DNA from: Streptococcus tangpeifui
GTDB lineage: Bacteria > Bacillota > Bacilli > Lactobacillales > Streptococcaceae
Length of the DNA stretch: 64,000 nt
Reading direction: 5' to 3'
NCBI RefSeq assembly: GCF_011038795.1
Contig: NZ_JAAKDU010000001.1
Span: forward strand, 1-64,000
A program made the translations under genes and the position numbers. Of this stretch, positions 8,529 to 16,613 are shown piece by piece (the first letter of the stretch is position 1; every line of letters begins with the position of its first letter). Below the pieces are notes generated by a model. The model saw only the letters and a program-made list of their open reading frames with translations. It made no database searches and was not told where the DNA came from.

Positions 8529-9632
8529 ATGATTTCAAGTTTACACCGACCAACTCTGGCTAAGGTTGATTTGTCAGCTATTTCAAATAATATTAAACAG
8601 GTTCAGGATCGTATTCCTCAAGCAGTTAAAACCTTTGCTGTTGTTAAGGCCAATGCCTATGGACATGGAGCTGTTGCTGTTGCCAGCCATATTCAAAGGT
8701 TGGTAGATGGTTTCTGTGTTTCTAATATTGATGAAGGGATTGAGTTGCGTCAGGCTGGAATAAGAAAGCCTATTCTCATCTTAGGTGTGGTTCTGCCAGA
8801 TGAAGTTGCCCTAGCTCGAGATTATCGCCTGACTCTGACAGTAGCCAGTTTAGAATGGTTAGAAGCAGCTCAGCAGAAGCAGCTTGATTTAGAAGGAATT
8901 TTGATTCATGTTGCTGTAGATTCAGGTATGGGGCGAATTGGGGTTCGCAGTCTGGCTGAGGCTAACGACTTGATTTCAGGACTATTGAAGGCTGGCAGTC
9001 AGGTCAGAGGGATTTTTACCCATTTTGCTACAGCTGATGAAGCTGATGATCATAAGTTCCAAGAACAACTGGCTTTTTTCAAGGAGTTAGTAGCAGGCTT
9101 AGATTATTGCCCAGAAATTGTTCACGCGAGTAATTCGGCAACGAGTCTTTGGCACAGGGAGGGCATTTTTACCGCTGTTCGCTTAGGCTTGGTTATTTAT
9201 GGTCTCAATCCTAGCGGTTGTGAGTTGACTTTACCCTATACAATAAAACCTGCTCTGACCTTGGAGTCTGCCTTAGTTCATGTGAAAAAAGTTCCGGTTG
9301 GCACAGATATAGGTTACGGGGCCACTTATACTAGTTCTGAGGAAGAATGGATCGGTACCCTGCCTCTTGGCTATGCGGATGGCTGGACCCGGGATATGCA
9401 AGGATTTGATGTTTTGATTGATGGGCAGAGATGCCCCATTGTCGGACGTGTGTCTATGGATCAGATTACAGTCAAATTGCCTCAAAGTTATCCTTTGGGG
9501 ACAAAAGTGACTCTAATTGGTACAAGCGTTGATCAAACCATTTCAGCCACCGATGTGGCTCAAAAGCGGGGAACGATTAACTATGAAGTACTCTGCCTAC
9601 TTAGTGATCGTGTACCGAGAGAATATGAATAA
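8529..9632 (+). CDS. alr: Alanine racemase
   Basis: PLP enzyme that interconverts L- and D-alanine for peptidoglycan and teichoic acid D-alanylation. 367 residues, the full fold-type III length. The PLP lysine lies in [10 protein letters not shown] (about residue 42), and the catalytic tyrosine in [10 protein letters not shown] of the C-terminal domain. GRVSMDQI is the conserved loop near the C-terminal active site. The ribosome site AAGAGG precedes the ATG. It probably shares the acpS transcript and is closed by a long-loop terminator at 9646. Confidence 0.96.
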   Translation: MISSLHRPTLAKVDLSAISNNIKQVQDRIPQAVKTFAVVKANAYGHGAVAVASHIQRLVDGFCVSNIDEGIELRQAGIRKPILILGVVLPDEVALARDYRLTLTVASLEWLEAAQQKQLDLEGILIHVAVDSGMGRIGVRSLAEANDLISGLLKAGSQVRGIFTHFATADEADDHKFQEQLAFFKELVAGLDYCPEIVHASNSATSLWHREGIFTAVRLGLVIYGLNPSGCELTLPYTIKPALTLESALVHVKKVPVGTDIGYGATYTSSEEEWIGTLPLGYADGWTRDMQGFDVLIDGQRCPIVGRVSMDQITVKLPQSYPLGTKVTLIGTSVDQTISATDVAQKRGTINYEVLCLLSDRVPREYE

Positions 9633-9645
9633 AAAGTAATCAAAC

Positions 9646-9690
9646 AGCCCTCACTTAGCAACCGTTGTTGTTTCAGTGGGGGCTATTTCT
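9646..9690 (+). terminator. Terminator after alr
   Basis: AGCCCTCACT pairs with AGTGGGGGCT across a 19-base loop, followed by ATTTCTATTATTT. Confidence 0.65.
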
Positions 9691-9732
9691 ATTATTTAAG
9701 GGGGGATTAAGCCTATTTTTCAGCTAGTCTCG

Positions 9733-9885
9733 TTAGCTTTTATCCTTATCCGTAAGAATTGCATATAGCAAAAGGGAGAGGCCAAGGAGGTTAATCACTT
9801 GCGCTAATAATCCCAGATGTCTAAATAAATTTGTGATTCCTAAAACTACTAAAATCAGTAAGGATGCTAATTTTTGTTTTCGCAT
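9733..9885 (-). CDS. Small 50-residue membrane peptide of unknown function
   Basis: Encodes MRKQKLASLL...LTDKDKS: a basic N-terminus, one or two hydrophobic stretches (residues 7-18 and 24-43) and a charged C-terminus. AGGAGG stands 8-10 bases before the ATG on this strand, which argues that it is translated. I do not recognise a family. It could be a small membrane regulator, a bacteriocin-like peptide or an immunity peptide. About 125 bases upstream lie two TGTCGTGAA direct repeats exactly 21 bp apart, the geometry used by LytTR-type regulators, which suggests regulated expression (inference). Confidence 0.6.
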   Translation of the reverse strand: MRKQKLASLLILVVLGITNLFRHLGLLAQVINLLGLSLLLYAILTDKDKS

Positions 9886-9972
9886 ATCCTGCTGGCCTCC
9901 TGATATGGTGAAAATGCAAGAGATGAACTTGATAAGAATTTAGAAAAATTTTCTTCAAATATATTAGGCAGG

Positions 9973-9978
9973 AATATA
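9973..9978 (-). promoter_or_regulatory. Possible -10 of the 50-aa membrane peptide gene
   Basis: On the minus strand this reads TATATT, about 32 bases downstream of the direct repeats and 88 bases before the start. No good -35 is seen, as expected for an activated promoter. Confidence 0.35.
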
Positions 9979-10009
9979 GTAGCATAAAATGTCAGTGATA
10001 ATATATACT

Positions 10010-10039
10010 TGTCGTGAAACGGTCAAAATATGTCGTGAA
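10010..10039. promoter_or_regulatory. Direct repeats TGTCGTGAA with 12-base spacing
   Basis: TGTCGTGAA at 10010-10018 and again at 10031-10039. The start-to-start distance is 21 bp, two helical turns, with a CGG following each at a one-base offset. This is the layout of ComE/AgrA/BrsR-class operators, although the sequence does not match a consensus I know. Confidence 0.5.
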
Positions 10040-10126
10040 CGGGATATTATTATAAAAATCTGATAATTTAATTTTGGCAATCATAGGAATCGGCTATAGT
10101 AGCTGAGTATCCTTCCAGTCGGACGG

Positions 10127-10137
10127 TATGTTATAAT
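10127..10137 (+). promoter_or_regulatory. Extended -10 of recG; transcript may be leaderless
   Basis: TATGTTATAAT ends six bases before the recG ATG, and no ribosome site lies between. If transcription begins at the usual distance, the mRNA starts at or beside the start codon. Confidence 0.5.
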
Positions 10138-10143
10138 AAACTC

Positions 10144-12159
10144 ATGTTATGTGACCAACCAATTGCGGTACTCAAGGGATTTGGGCCCAAGTCCGCTGAA
10201 AAATTTACCAAGTTAGGCCTTTATACAGTGGAGGATCTCCTACTTTACTATCCTTTTCGCTATGAGGATTTTAAGGCTAGGTCTGTCGCCGAACTGATCG
10301 ATGGGGAAAAGGCTGTTGTTACAGGAACTGTTGTGACACCTGCCAATGTTCAATATTATGGTTTTAAGCGCAATCGTCTATCCTTTAAGCTCAAGCAGGG
10401 TGATGCTGTGATTGCAGTCAGTTTTTTCAACCAACCTTATCTAGCCGATAAAATTGAGCTGGGGCAAGAAGTTGCTATTTTTGGCAAGTGGGATGCTCGC
10501 AAATCAGCTGTGACAGGTATGAAGGTCCTAGCTCAGGTCCAAGATGATATACAGCCAGTCTACCATGTAGCCCAAGGAATTTCGCAAAATGCCTTAGTCA
10601 AGGCCATCAAGGCAGCCTTTGATAGCGGAGCTTTGGAAGAACTTGAAGAGAATCTGCCTCAGGACCTGCTAGCAAGGTATCGTCTTTTAGATCGTCAGAC
10701 AGCAACTAGGGCTATGCATTTTCCAAAAGACCTAGCTGAATACAAGCAGGCCTTGCGACGAATTAAATTTGAAGAACTCTTTTATTTTCAGCTCAATTTG
10801 CAGGTTCTTAAATCGCAAAACAGGGCGGCAAGCAACGGACTAGCTATCCCTTACGACGAGCAGGCCCTCAAAAAAGAGATTGACCAGCTCCCCTTTAGTT
10901 TGACTCAGGCCCAGAAGCGGAGTTTGGAAGAAATTTTAGCGGACATGAAATCAGGTGCTCACATGAATCGGCTTTTGCAAGGTGATGTGGGCTCTGGCAA
11001 GACAGTCATCGCCAGTCTGGCTATGTATGCAGCCTATACAGCAGGCTTTCAATCAGCCCTGATGGTACCGACAGAAATCTTGGCCCAACAGCATTTTGAG
11101 AGCCTGATTAAGCTCTTTCCTGATCTTAACATTGCTCTCTTGACTGCTGGCATGAAATCAGCGGTTAAAAAGGCAGCTCTGACTGGGATTGCAGACGGTT
11201 CGGTGGATATGATTGTTGGAACTCATTCCTTAATCCAAGACGGGGTTTCCTACCACAAGTTGGGGTTGGTCATTACCGATGAGCAGCACCGTTTTGGCGT
11301 TAATCAGCGCCGAATTTTCCGTGAAAAGGGGAATAATCCTGATGTTCTCATGATGACAGCTACTCCTATCCCTAGAACTTTGGCCATTACGGCTTTTGGC
11401 GAAATGGATGTCTCTGTTATTGACCAGATGCCAGCTGGGCGTAAGCCCATTATTACCCGCTGGGTTAAACATGAGCAATTAGAAACAGTCCTAACTTGGT
11501 TGCAGGGAGAAGTAGGCAAAGGAGCTCAAGCCTATGTTATTTCCCCCTTGATTGAAGAATCCGAGAGTCTGGATTTGAAAAATGCTCTTGATTTGCACCA
11601 AGAGCTGGTTGATTTCTTCGGAGCCCAAACTCAGATATCCCTCATGCACGGTCGCATGAAAAATGATGAAAAAGATCAGATTATGCAGGACTTCAATGAT
11701 GGAAAGCTGCAAGTTCTGGTTTCAACGACTGTGATCGAAGTCGGAGTCAATGTTCCCAATGCCACAGTCATGATTATTATGGATGCCGACCGCTTTGGTC
11801 TCAGCCAACTCCACCAACTGCGAGGCCGAGTCGGTCGGGGTGATAAGCAGTCCTACTGTGTTCTGGTAGCCAATCCTAAAAATGAGGTTGGTAAACGGCG
11901 GATGCAAGCCATGTGTGAGACTACTGATGGTTTTGTTCTGGCTGAGGAAGATCTGAAAATGCGGGGGTCTGGTGAAATCTTTGGTACCCGTCAGTCGGGA
12001 ATTCCGGAGTTTCAAGTGGCAGATATTGTCGAAGACTATAATATCTTAGAGGAAGCCAGAAAAGTTGCCAGTCAAATTGTTACTCAGAAGGATTGGCAGG
12101 CTGATCCCCGTTGGTCTATGCTCTCAGCCAATTTAAAAGAACAAGGAAATTTTGATTAG
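10144..12159 (+). CDS. recG: ATP-dependent DNA helicase RecG
   Basis: Branch-migrating helicase that regresses stalled forks and processes Holliday junctions. 671 residues, which as I recall equals the pneumococcal protein and supports this start. Order: N-terminal wedge/OB domain (ADLIDGEKAVVTG region), Walker A GDVGSGKT (residues 280-287), DEQH box (379-382), TATPIPRT motif III, and the C-terminal helicase lobe with RGRVGRGDKQS and the RecG-specific GSGEIFGTRQSG hook. Unusual: no Shine-Dalgarno sequence and a -10 directly before the start. A bidirectional terminator follows. Confidence 0.97.
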   Translation: MLCDQPIAVLKGFGPKSAEKFTKLGLYTVEDLLLYYPFRYEDFKARSVAELIDGEKAVVTGTVVTPANVQYYGFKRNRLSFKLKQGDAVIAVSFFNQPYLADKIELGQEVAIFGKWDARKSAVTGMKVLAQVQDDIQPVYHVAQGISQNALVKAIKAAFDSGALEELEENLPQDLLARYRLLDRQTATRAMHFPKDLAEYKQALRRIKFEELFYFQLNLQVLKSQNRAASNGLAIPYDEQALKKEIDQLPFSLTQAQKRSLEEILADMKSGAHMNRLLQGDVGSGKTVIASLAMYAAYTAGFQSALMVPTEILAQQHFESLIKLFPDLNIALLTAGMKSAVKKAALTGIADGSVDMIVGTHSLIQDGVSYHKLGLVITDEQHRFGVNQRRIFREKGNNPDVLMMTATPIPRTLAITAFGEMDVSVIDQMPAGRKPIITRWVKHEQLETVLTWLQGEVGKGAQAYVISPLIEESESLDLKNALDLHQELVDFFGAQTQISLMHGRMKNDEKDQIMQDFNDGKLQVLVSTTVIEVGVNVPNATVMIIMDADRFGLSQLHQLRGRVGRGDKQSYCVLVANPKNEVGKRRMQAMCETTDGFVLAEEDLKMRGSGEIFGTRQSGIPEFQVADIVEDYNILEEARKVASQIVTQKDWQADPRWSMLSANLKEQGNFD

Positions 12160-12172
12160 AAAACAATAAAAA

Positions 12173-12202
12173 ATTCAGAAAAGAAATTTTTCCTTTCTGA
12201 AT
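12173..12202. terminator. Bidirectional terminator between recG and the convergent gene
   Basis: ATTCAGAA/TTCTGAAT stem with A-rich flank on the left and T-rich loop, serving the convergent recG and carboxymuconolactone-decarboxylase-family genes. Confidence 0.75.
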
Positions 12203-12213
12203 GGTTAAGTGGT

Positions 12214-12576
12214 TTAGGCTAAAACTTCCTTGATGACCTTAGCAGCATTTAAAACTCTAGCAATACCACAATAGTTGATGTCTTGAATCAAAATCTCAAC
12301 GATTTCTTCTTTGGTCACACCAGCAGATAAGGCAGCATAAGTGTGCATCCGTAGCTGTTCTTCACAGCCTCCCATAGCCAGCAAGGTAGATATGGCTATA
12401 AGTTCCCGTGTTCTTAGGGATAATCCTTCTCTTTTGTAAACATCCCCAAACATTTCAATGACCATTCTAGAAAGGTCAGGCGAAATTTGGTCTAAATTTT
12501 CTTTGGTGGCCTGTCCTAACTCCCCGTCAATTTCAGCGAATTTTTCTAAACCAATGTCAAAGCGCGATTGTGTCAT
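12214..12576 (-). CDS. Carboxymuconolactone decarboxylase (CMD) family protein
   Basis: 120-residue all-helical CMD/AhpD-fold protein. Seen: the family pattern RELIAISTLLAMGGCEEQLRMHTYAALSAGVTKEEI (described here in parts), with one Cys (GGCEEQ) and the downstream His, but not the CxxC pair of AhpD. It may therefore act as a decarboxylase-like or redox-protective enzyme rather than a thiol peroxidase partner. In streptococci and other bacteria such genes accompany NmlR-type MerR regulators that respond to carbonyl, quinone or thiol stress (family knowledge). Its promoter here is a MerR-type promoter shared with the divergent merR gene. The substrate is unknown. Confidence 0.8.
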   Translation of the reverse strand: MTQSRFDIGLEKFAEIDGELGQATKENLDQISPDLSRMVIEMFGDVYKREGLSLRTRELIAISTLLAMGGCEEQLRMHTYAALSAGVTKEEIVEILIQDINYCGIARVLNAAKVIKEVLA

Positions 12577-12624
12577 AAGATTTCTCTTTTCATTTTTTAT
12601 TTCACAAATTCATGTGATATACTG

Positions 12625-12655
12625 ATTGTAAAACTTAAAGGGAGGTTTAAGTCAA
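12625..12655 (-). promoter_or_regulatory. MerR-type promoter of the CMD-family gene
   Basis: On the minus strand: TTGACT, 19-base spacer, TACAAT. Inside lies the dyad ACTTAAA-N6-TTTAAGT (12633-12652). The over-long spacer plus central dyad is the signature of MerR-activated promoters, which the regulator untwists. Confidence 0.8.
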
Positions 12656-12662
12656 GGGAAAA

Positions 12663-13010
12663 ATGAAAATTAGTGAATTTGCTAAAAAAACGGGGATTAA
12701 AGAGAGTACATTAAGGTATTATGAAAAGCAAGGTTTCCTGCAGGTCCAACGTCATAATGGTATTCGTGAGTTTTCGGAAAAGGATTTAGAATTTGCTGAG
12801 TTCATTAAACGCTTAAAGGCCATGGGAATGCCCTTATCCCAAATCAAACGCTATGCCGATTTGCGATATCAGGGTGAGGAAACTGTTAAAGAGCGTTTTG
12901 ACATTTTACAAGAACACCAACTTTTTCTGGAATCTAAGATAGCCGATTATCAATTGTTTATGGAAAATTTGAAGGATAAAATGGCTATTTACCGAGATAT
13001 GATGAAATGA
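12663..13010 (+). CDS. MerR family transcriptional regulator (NmlR-like)
   Basis: 115 residues. The winged HTH at the N-terminus (MKISEFAKKTGIKESTLRYYEKQGF) is followed by the second wing and a coiled-coil dimerisation helix, with no large ligand domain. It has no cysteine that I can see, so a thiol-sensing NmlR mechanism is not supported by residues. It is divergent from the CMD-family gene and separated by the 19-bp-spacer promoter, so it most likely controls that gene. TATACT at 12618 may be its own -10. The ribosome site is AAGGGAA. The stop is followed directly by an intergenic repeat element. Confidence 0.88.
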   Translation: MKISEFAKKTGIKESTLRYYEKQGFLQVQRHNGIREFSEKDLEFAEFIKRLKAMGMPLSQIKRYADLRYQGEETVKERFDILQEHQLFLESKIADYQLFMENLKDKMAIYRDMMK

Positions 13011-13397
13011 AGAGAGTGGGACAAACAGCCATGATGGCTTCGCTCTCACCCACAAAACATTGTAATCTTTGAAGATTACGTATAAGAAACCAATTTTTTA
13101 TATAAATTGACTTCGTCGTCCCATCTCCGCACAGCTGACTAGGATGGCCGCTAACAATTGCAGAGTAGTTAAACAGTCCAGTGGACTGTTTAAGGGGGTG
13201 CCTGAAAATGGGACTGCACCCCAAGATAAGGACCTCCAATCAGCAGTGGTTCATTGGTGCTGACTAAAGTACTTAATGAACTGTGCAGGGGTAAGACTTC
13301 TTGGTATAGCCAACAGGTCTTACTTTCAACCACTGCGTTAAACTGTTATTACTGCAAAAAAATAGAAGGCTGGAATACTTTTTTCCAGCCTTCTATT
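13011..13397. repeat. Modular intergenic repeat, copy 1 (modules A-B-C)
   Basis: Module A (13011-about 13130): AGAGAGTGGGAC head, hairpins AGCCAT/ATGGCT (13027-13039) and GTAATCTT/AAGATTAC (13062-13079), closing pair TGGGAC/GTCCCA (13017-13022, 13118-13123). Module B (about 13160-13327): palindrome with arms AAACAGTCCA/TGGACTGTTT (13171-13191), GGGGTGC/GCACCCC, and nested GTAAGAC/GTCTTAC (13291-13323) inside GCAGTGGTT/AACCACTGC (13243-13336). Module C (about 13328-13397) ends in a terminator-like hairpin. Related copies lie at 33.2 and 45.1 kb. In the 33-kb copy, A joins C directly without B. Confidence 0.8.
13361..13397. terminator. Terminator hairpin within repeat module C
   Basis: AATAGAAGGCTGGA pairs with TCCAGCCTTCTATT around an ATACTTTTT loop, with A- and T-rich flanks. 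It can stop merR transcription. The remaining 13398-13561 shows no gene and no motif I can name. Confidence 0.7.
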
Positions 13398-13561
13398 TCG
13401 AAATAGCTCTCTTAACGTAGTGGGGATTCGTGATGGTAGACTGGATGCTTTAAGCATTAATCAGTATCAGCGAGAATACAGTATTATACCTATAGGTTAA
13501 ACAGTCTGGCGAATTAAGTTGGTCACCGAGTGCGGCTACTGGTCTTGTTCTTCCTCCATTG

Positions 13562-14527
13562 TTATCCCTCAATATATTCTTTTAATGCTTTTCCTTTTAA
13601 CCCAGCACTGAGAGCGATAAGAAGCTTGAGTCTGGCCTTTTGACTATTGAGTTCCTTGACAAACATAACCCCAGATTCCTGCAATTTAGCGCCCCCACCA
13701 GGATAGGCGTAGACGGGCTCGGCAATGCCATTGAAGCAGCGAGAGACAAGCACAACTGGCACGTTTTGACTCATCAGCCATTCCAACTCACTCGCTGCTT
13801 CGGGTGGTAGGTTTCCAGCACCTAAGGCCTCGATAACTACCCCATCAATTTTCTGCGGATCTAAAAGACTGATAATCCCCTCGCCCACTCCCATGCCAGC
13901 ATAAGCCTTGATGATGGGCACCGTTCCGGTGATGGTATCTAAGTCAAAACGGACCCTAGGTTCTGCCGTTTTAAAAAAGAGAATGTCATGTTTCATAATA
14001 ATGCCAAGGGGACCGTGGGTTGGGGTATTAAAGGTAGCCACATTGGTGGTGTGGGTCTTGGTCACATACTTGGCTGCATGAATTTCATCGTTCATGACTA
14101 CCAGAACTCCCTTGTCTGTCGCCTTATTGTGACTGGCTACTCGAATGGCTGACAGGTAATTATAGACGCCATCACTTCCCAGTTCATTGGATGACCGCAT
14201 GGCTCCTGTCAAAACAATGGGAATCTCTGGGATTGCCATGGTATCCAAAAAATAGGCTGTTTCTTCTAAAGTGTCAGTCCCATGAGTGATGACCACTCCA
14301 TCAAACTGATCGGCGCATTCCCTAATCTTATGGTAAAGGGCCAGCATGTGGTAAGGAGTCATGTGGGGGCTGGGAATATTAAGAAAATCAAGAACGGTTA
14401 ACTCAATGTTGGACAAGTCTAGCCCAATATGGTTCATAGGGTTATCCTTGCTGGAGTTAACTTGACCAGCATCGTCTGCCTGCATGGAAATAGTACCGCC
14501 AGTATGGAGAACAAGGATTTTTTTCAT
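13562..14527 (-). CDS. ansA: L-asparaginase, type I (cytoplasmic)
   Basis: Hydrolyses L-asparagine to aspartate and ammonia. 321 residues with no signal peptide, so cytoplasmic. Seen: LHTGGTISM, holding the first catalytic Thr, and VVITHGTDTLEETAYFLD, with the second Thr/Asp and the TDT motif. GAMRSSNELGSDG is the third conserved segment. It is divergent from the HAD-family gene across 70 bases. The region before the ATG gives only a weak ribosome site (AGAAAG). It is a housekeeping gene found in S. mutans at the same relative place. Confidence 0.93.
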   Translation of the reverse strand: MKKILVLHTGGTISMQADDAGQVNSSKDNPMNHIGLDLSNIELTVLDFLNIPSPHMTPYHMLALYHKIRECADQFDGVVITHGTDTLEETAYFLDTMAIPEIPIVLTGAMRSSNELGSDGVYNYLSAIRVASHNKATDKGVLVVMNDEIHAAKYVTKTHTTNVATFNTPTHGPLGIIMKHDILFFKTAEPRVRFDLDTITGTVPIIKAYAGMGVGEGIISLLDPQKIDGVVIEALGAGNLPPEAASELEWLMSQNVPVVLVSRCFNGIAEPVYAYPGGGAKLQESGVMFVKELNSQKARLKLLIALSAGLKGKALKEYIEG

Positions 14528-14550
14528 CGTACTTTTTTCTTTCTGAAATT

Positions 14551-14560
14551 GTGTTATAAT
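14551..14560 (+). promoter_or_regulatory. Extended -10 of the HAD/pyrophosphohydrolase gene
   Basis: GTGTTATAAT (TG-N-TATAAT) in the 70-base divergent region. No convincing -35, so the extended -10 probably carries it. Confidence 0.5.
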
Positions 14561-14597
14561 TTATTCTATCATAAAAGACTGGAAAGGAGCCGGCGTT

Positions 14598-16004
14598 TTG
14601 GCAATTAAGGCAGTATTTTTTGACATTGATGGCACGCTTTTGAACGACCGTAAAAACGTTTCGCGGACGACCCAGCAAGCTATTGCTGAGCTGAAAAATC
14701 AAGGCATCTTTGTCGGCCTAGCTACTGGTCGCGGTCCGGCTTTCGTCGCTCCTTTCATGGAAAATCTGGGGTTGGATTTTGCGGTCACCTATAACGGTCA
14801 GTACATCGTCAGTCGCGATCGGGTTATCTACCAGAATCAATTACCCAAATCAACTGTTTACCGCTTGATAAAATATGCTCAAGAACGCCGAAGAGAGGTT
14901 TCTCTAGGGACATCGGTCGGCCTCTTAGGTTCTAATATCATCAATATGGGAACTTCCCGCTTTGGTCAAGTGGCCAGTCGGCTGGTCCCCAAACGTCTGG
15001 CCAAGTTTGTTGAGCGGTCCTTTAAAAACATTATTCGTCGTGTCAAACCTCAGAACTTAGAGGCCCTAAAAACTATTATGCGAGAGCCTGTCTATCAGGT
15101 CGTCATGGTGGCAACTGAAGGCGAGACCAGTAAGATTCAGGAAAAATTTCCTCATATTAAAATCACTCGTTCCAGTCCTTACTCAGCTGACTTGATTTCA
15201 GAAGGTCAGTCCAAAATTAAGGGAATTGAACGCTTGGGTCAGATTTTTGATTTCGAGCTATCTGAAGTCATGACCTTTGGCGATTCGGAAAATGATATTG
15301 AGATGCTGCTGGGTTCTGGTATTGGTATTGCCATGGGGAATGGGACTGAGGCGCTCAAGCAGACGGCTCACTATATCACTGACTCCAACAATCAAAATGG
15401 TATTGCCAAGGCTCTGTCCCATTATGGTCTCATCCATCTGGGAAGTGAAAATGACTTTCTGTCAGCTGATGATAATTTCAATAAAGTGCGTGATTTTCAC
15501 CGGCTTATGGATGGGGCAACTAACAATACTCCTCGAGTTTATGGTCTTGAAGAAGCAAGCCATCGGGCTGACTTTAAATTGGAGGAAATTGTTGAATTCA
15601 TTTATGCAACCTGTCAGACCTCAGATGACTTTGAGCAGGCCCTAGCTAACTTGCATACTGCTTTAGATAAGGCAGCGACCAAGGTGCAAGCCAAGAAGCA
15701 TCCAGAAAGTCCGCTGGTTGGGCAAGTTGATGCTTTGATTGATTTGCTCTATCTAACCTATGGCTCCTTCGTCCTGATGGGCGTTGATCCTAGTGGTGTT
15801 TTTGATATTGTTCATGCGGCTAATATGGGGAAGACCTTCCCGGACGGCAAAGCCCATTTTGACCCAGTGACTCATAAAATTTTAAAACCAGATGATTGGG
15901 AAAAGCGTTTTGCTCCAGAACCTGCCATTAAGCGAGAAGTTGATCGCCAGCTGCATAAAGCTCTGCGGCGAAAAGCCAGCGAGACTAGCAGTCTAAATGA
16001 TTAG
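14598..16004 (+). CDS. Cof-type HAD-IIB phosphatase fused to a PRA-PH/MazG-like pyrophosphohydrolase domain
   Basis: Begins with TTG, chosen because AAGGAG stands 9 bases before it and the HAD motif I follows at once (VFFDIDGTLLND, Asp nucleophile). Residues 1-270 are a Cof-type HAD-IIB phosphatase: motif II near residue 34 region (GLATGRG), and motifs III/IV K and GDSENDIEM (about 223-231). Residues about 290-468 form a second, helical domain: HRLMDGATNN at its start, LEEIVEFIYA, QVDALIDLLYLTYGSFVLMGVD and NMGKTFPDGKAHFDPVTHK. This resembles phosphoribosyl-ATP pyrophosphohydrolase/MazG-fold NTP pyrophosphatases. The fusion occurs in other streptococci. Inferred role: clearing an unwanted nucleotide and then its monophosphate. 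Confidence 0.85.
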   Translation: MAIKAVFFDIDGTLLNDRKNVSRTTQQAIAELKNQGIFVGLATGRGPAFVAPFMENLGLDFAVTYNGQYIVSRDRVIYQNQLPKSTVYRLIKYAQERRREVSLGTSVGLLGSNIINMGTSRFGQVASRLVPKRLAKFVERSFKNIIRRVKPQNLEALKTIMREPVYQVVMVATEGETSKIQEKFPHIKITRSSPYSADLISEGQSKIKGIERLGQIFDFELSEVMTFGDSENDIEMLLGSGIGIAMGNGTEALKQTAHYITDSNNQNGIAKALSHYGLIHLGSENDFLSADDNFNKVRDFHRLMDGATNNTPRVYGLEEASHRADFKLEEIVEFIYATCQTSDDFEQALANLHTALDKAATKVQAKKHPESPLVGQVDALIDLLYLTYGSFVLMGVDPSGVFDIVHAANMGKTFPDGKAHFDPVTHKILKPDDWEKRFAPEPAIKREVDRQLHKALRRKASETSSLND

Positions 16005-16041
16005 CTTTACTTTCCTAACTGAAAATAGCCGAAGCTATCAG

Positions 16042-16072
16042 AAAAATCCTTGCTCAACAGGCAAGGATTTTT
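16042..16072. terminator. Bidirectional terminator between the HAD gene and usp
   Basis: AAAAATCCTTGC pairs with GCAAGGATTTTT around a 7-base loop, serving two convergent genes. Confidence 0.85.
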
Positions 16073-16102
16073 CATCATTTTTGCAAACAGCTACTAGCTG
16101 AT

Positions 16103-16555
16103 TTACAAAGTCTTTTGTTCATCACGAACAACTAAAATATCCACCTTGGCATGACGCATGATATACTCAGAAGAAGAACCAATTAAAAGACGTTCAAAAT
16201 TATTAAGACCGGTCGCTCCTAAAAGAATCAAGTCAGTCTTTTCACGTTTAGGAATATCAATGGCTAAAAGACGTTTAGGGTTGCCGAATTCGATTACTTT
16301 ACGGACTTCTTTGACGCCGGCTTCCTTGGCAGTTTTTTCGTAGCCGCCTAAAAGAGCATCAGCTTCTTTTTCAAGGTTTTCGTAGGTGAAGGTATCAACG
16401 GCAGCGATGTTCTGGATAGCCCGAGTATCAATAACATGGGCTAAGACAAGTTCGGCATCATTGCGCTTAGCAACAGCAATCCCTTTTTTAAAAGCCAATT
16501 CGGCCTGGTCAGAACCATCGACAGCAACGAGGATATGTTTATAAGCTTGAATCAT
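16103..16555 (-). CDS. Universal stress protein, UspA family
   Basis: 150 residues of a single Usp domain: HILVAVDGSDQAELAFKKG at the start, and the ATP-binding signature GATGLNNFERLLIGSSSEYIMRHA in the C-terminal third (G-2x-G-9x-G-S type), so nucleotide binding is expected. Cytoplasmic; client and trigger unknown. The ribosome site is AGGGGGA. Upstream on this strand TATAAT (16591-16596) has a poor -35 that coincides with a perfect cre sequence at 16614-16628, implying carbon-catabolite control by CcpA. Confidence 0.93.
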   Translation of the reverse strand: MIQAYKHILVAVDGSDQAELAFKKGIAVAKRNDAELVLAHVIDTRAIQNIAAVDTFTYENLEKEADALLGGYEKTAKEAGVKEVRKVIEFGNPKRLLAIDIPKREKTDLILLGATGLNNFERLLIGSSSEYIMRHAKVDILVVRDEQKTL

Positions 16556-16613
16556 AGGATTGTTCCCCCTATTCTTGTTTTCGTAAGTTTATTATACCTC
16601 TTTTTCAAACTTT

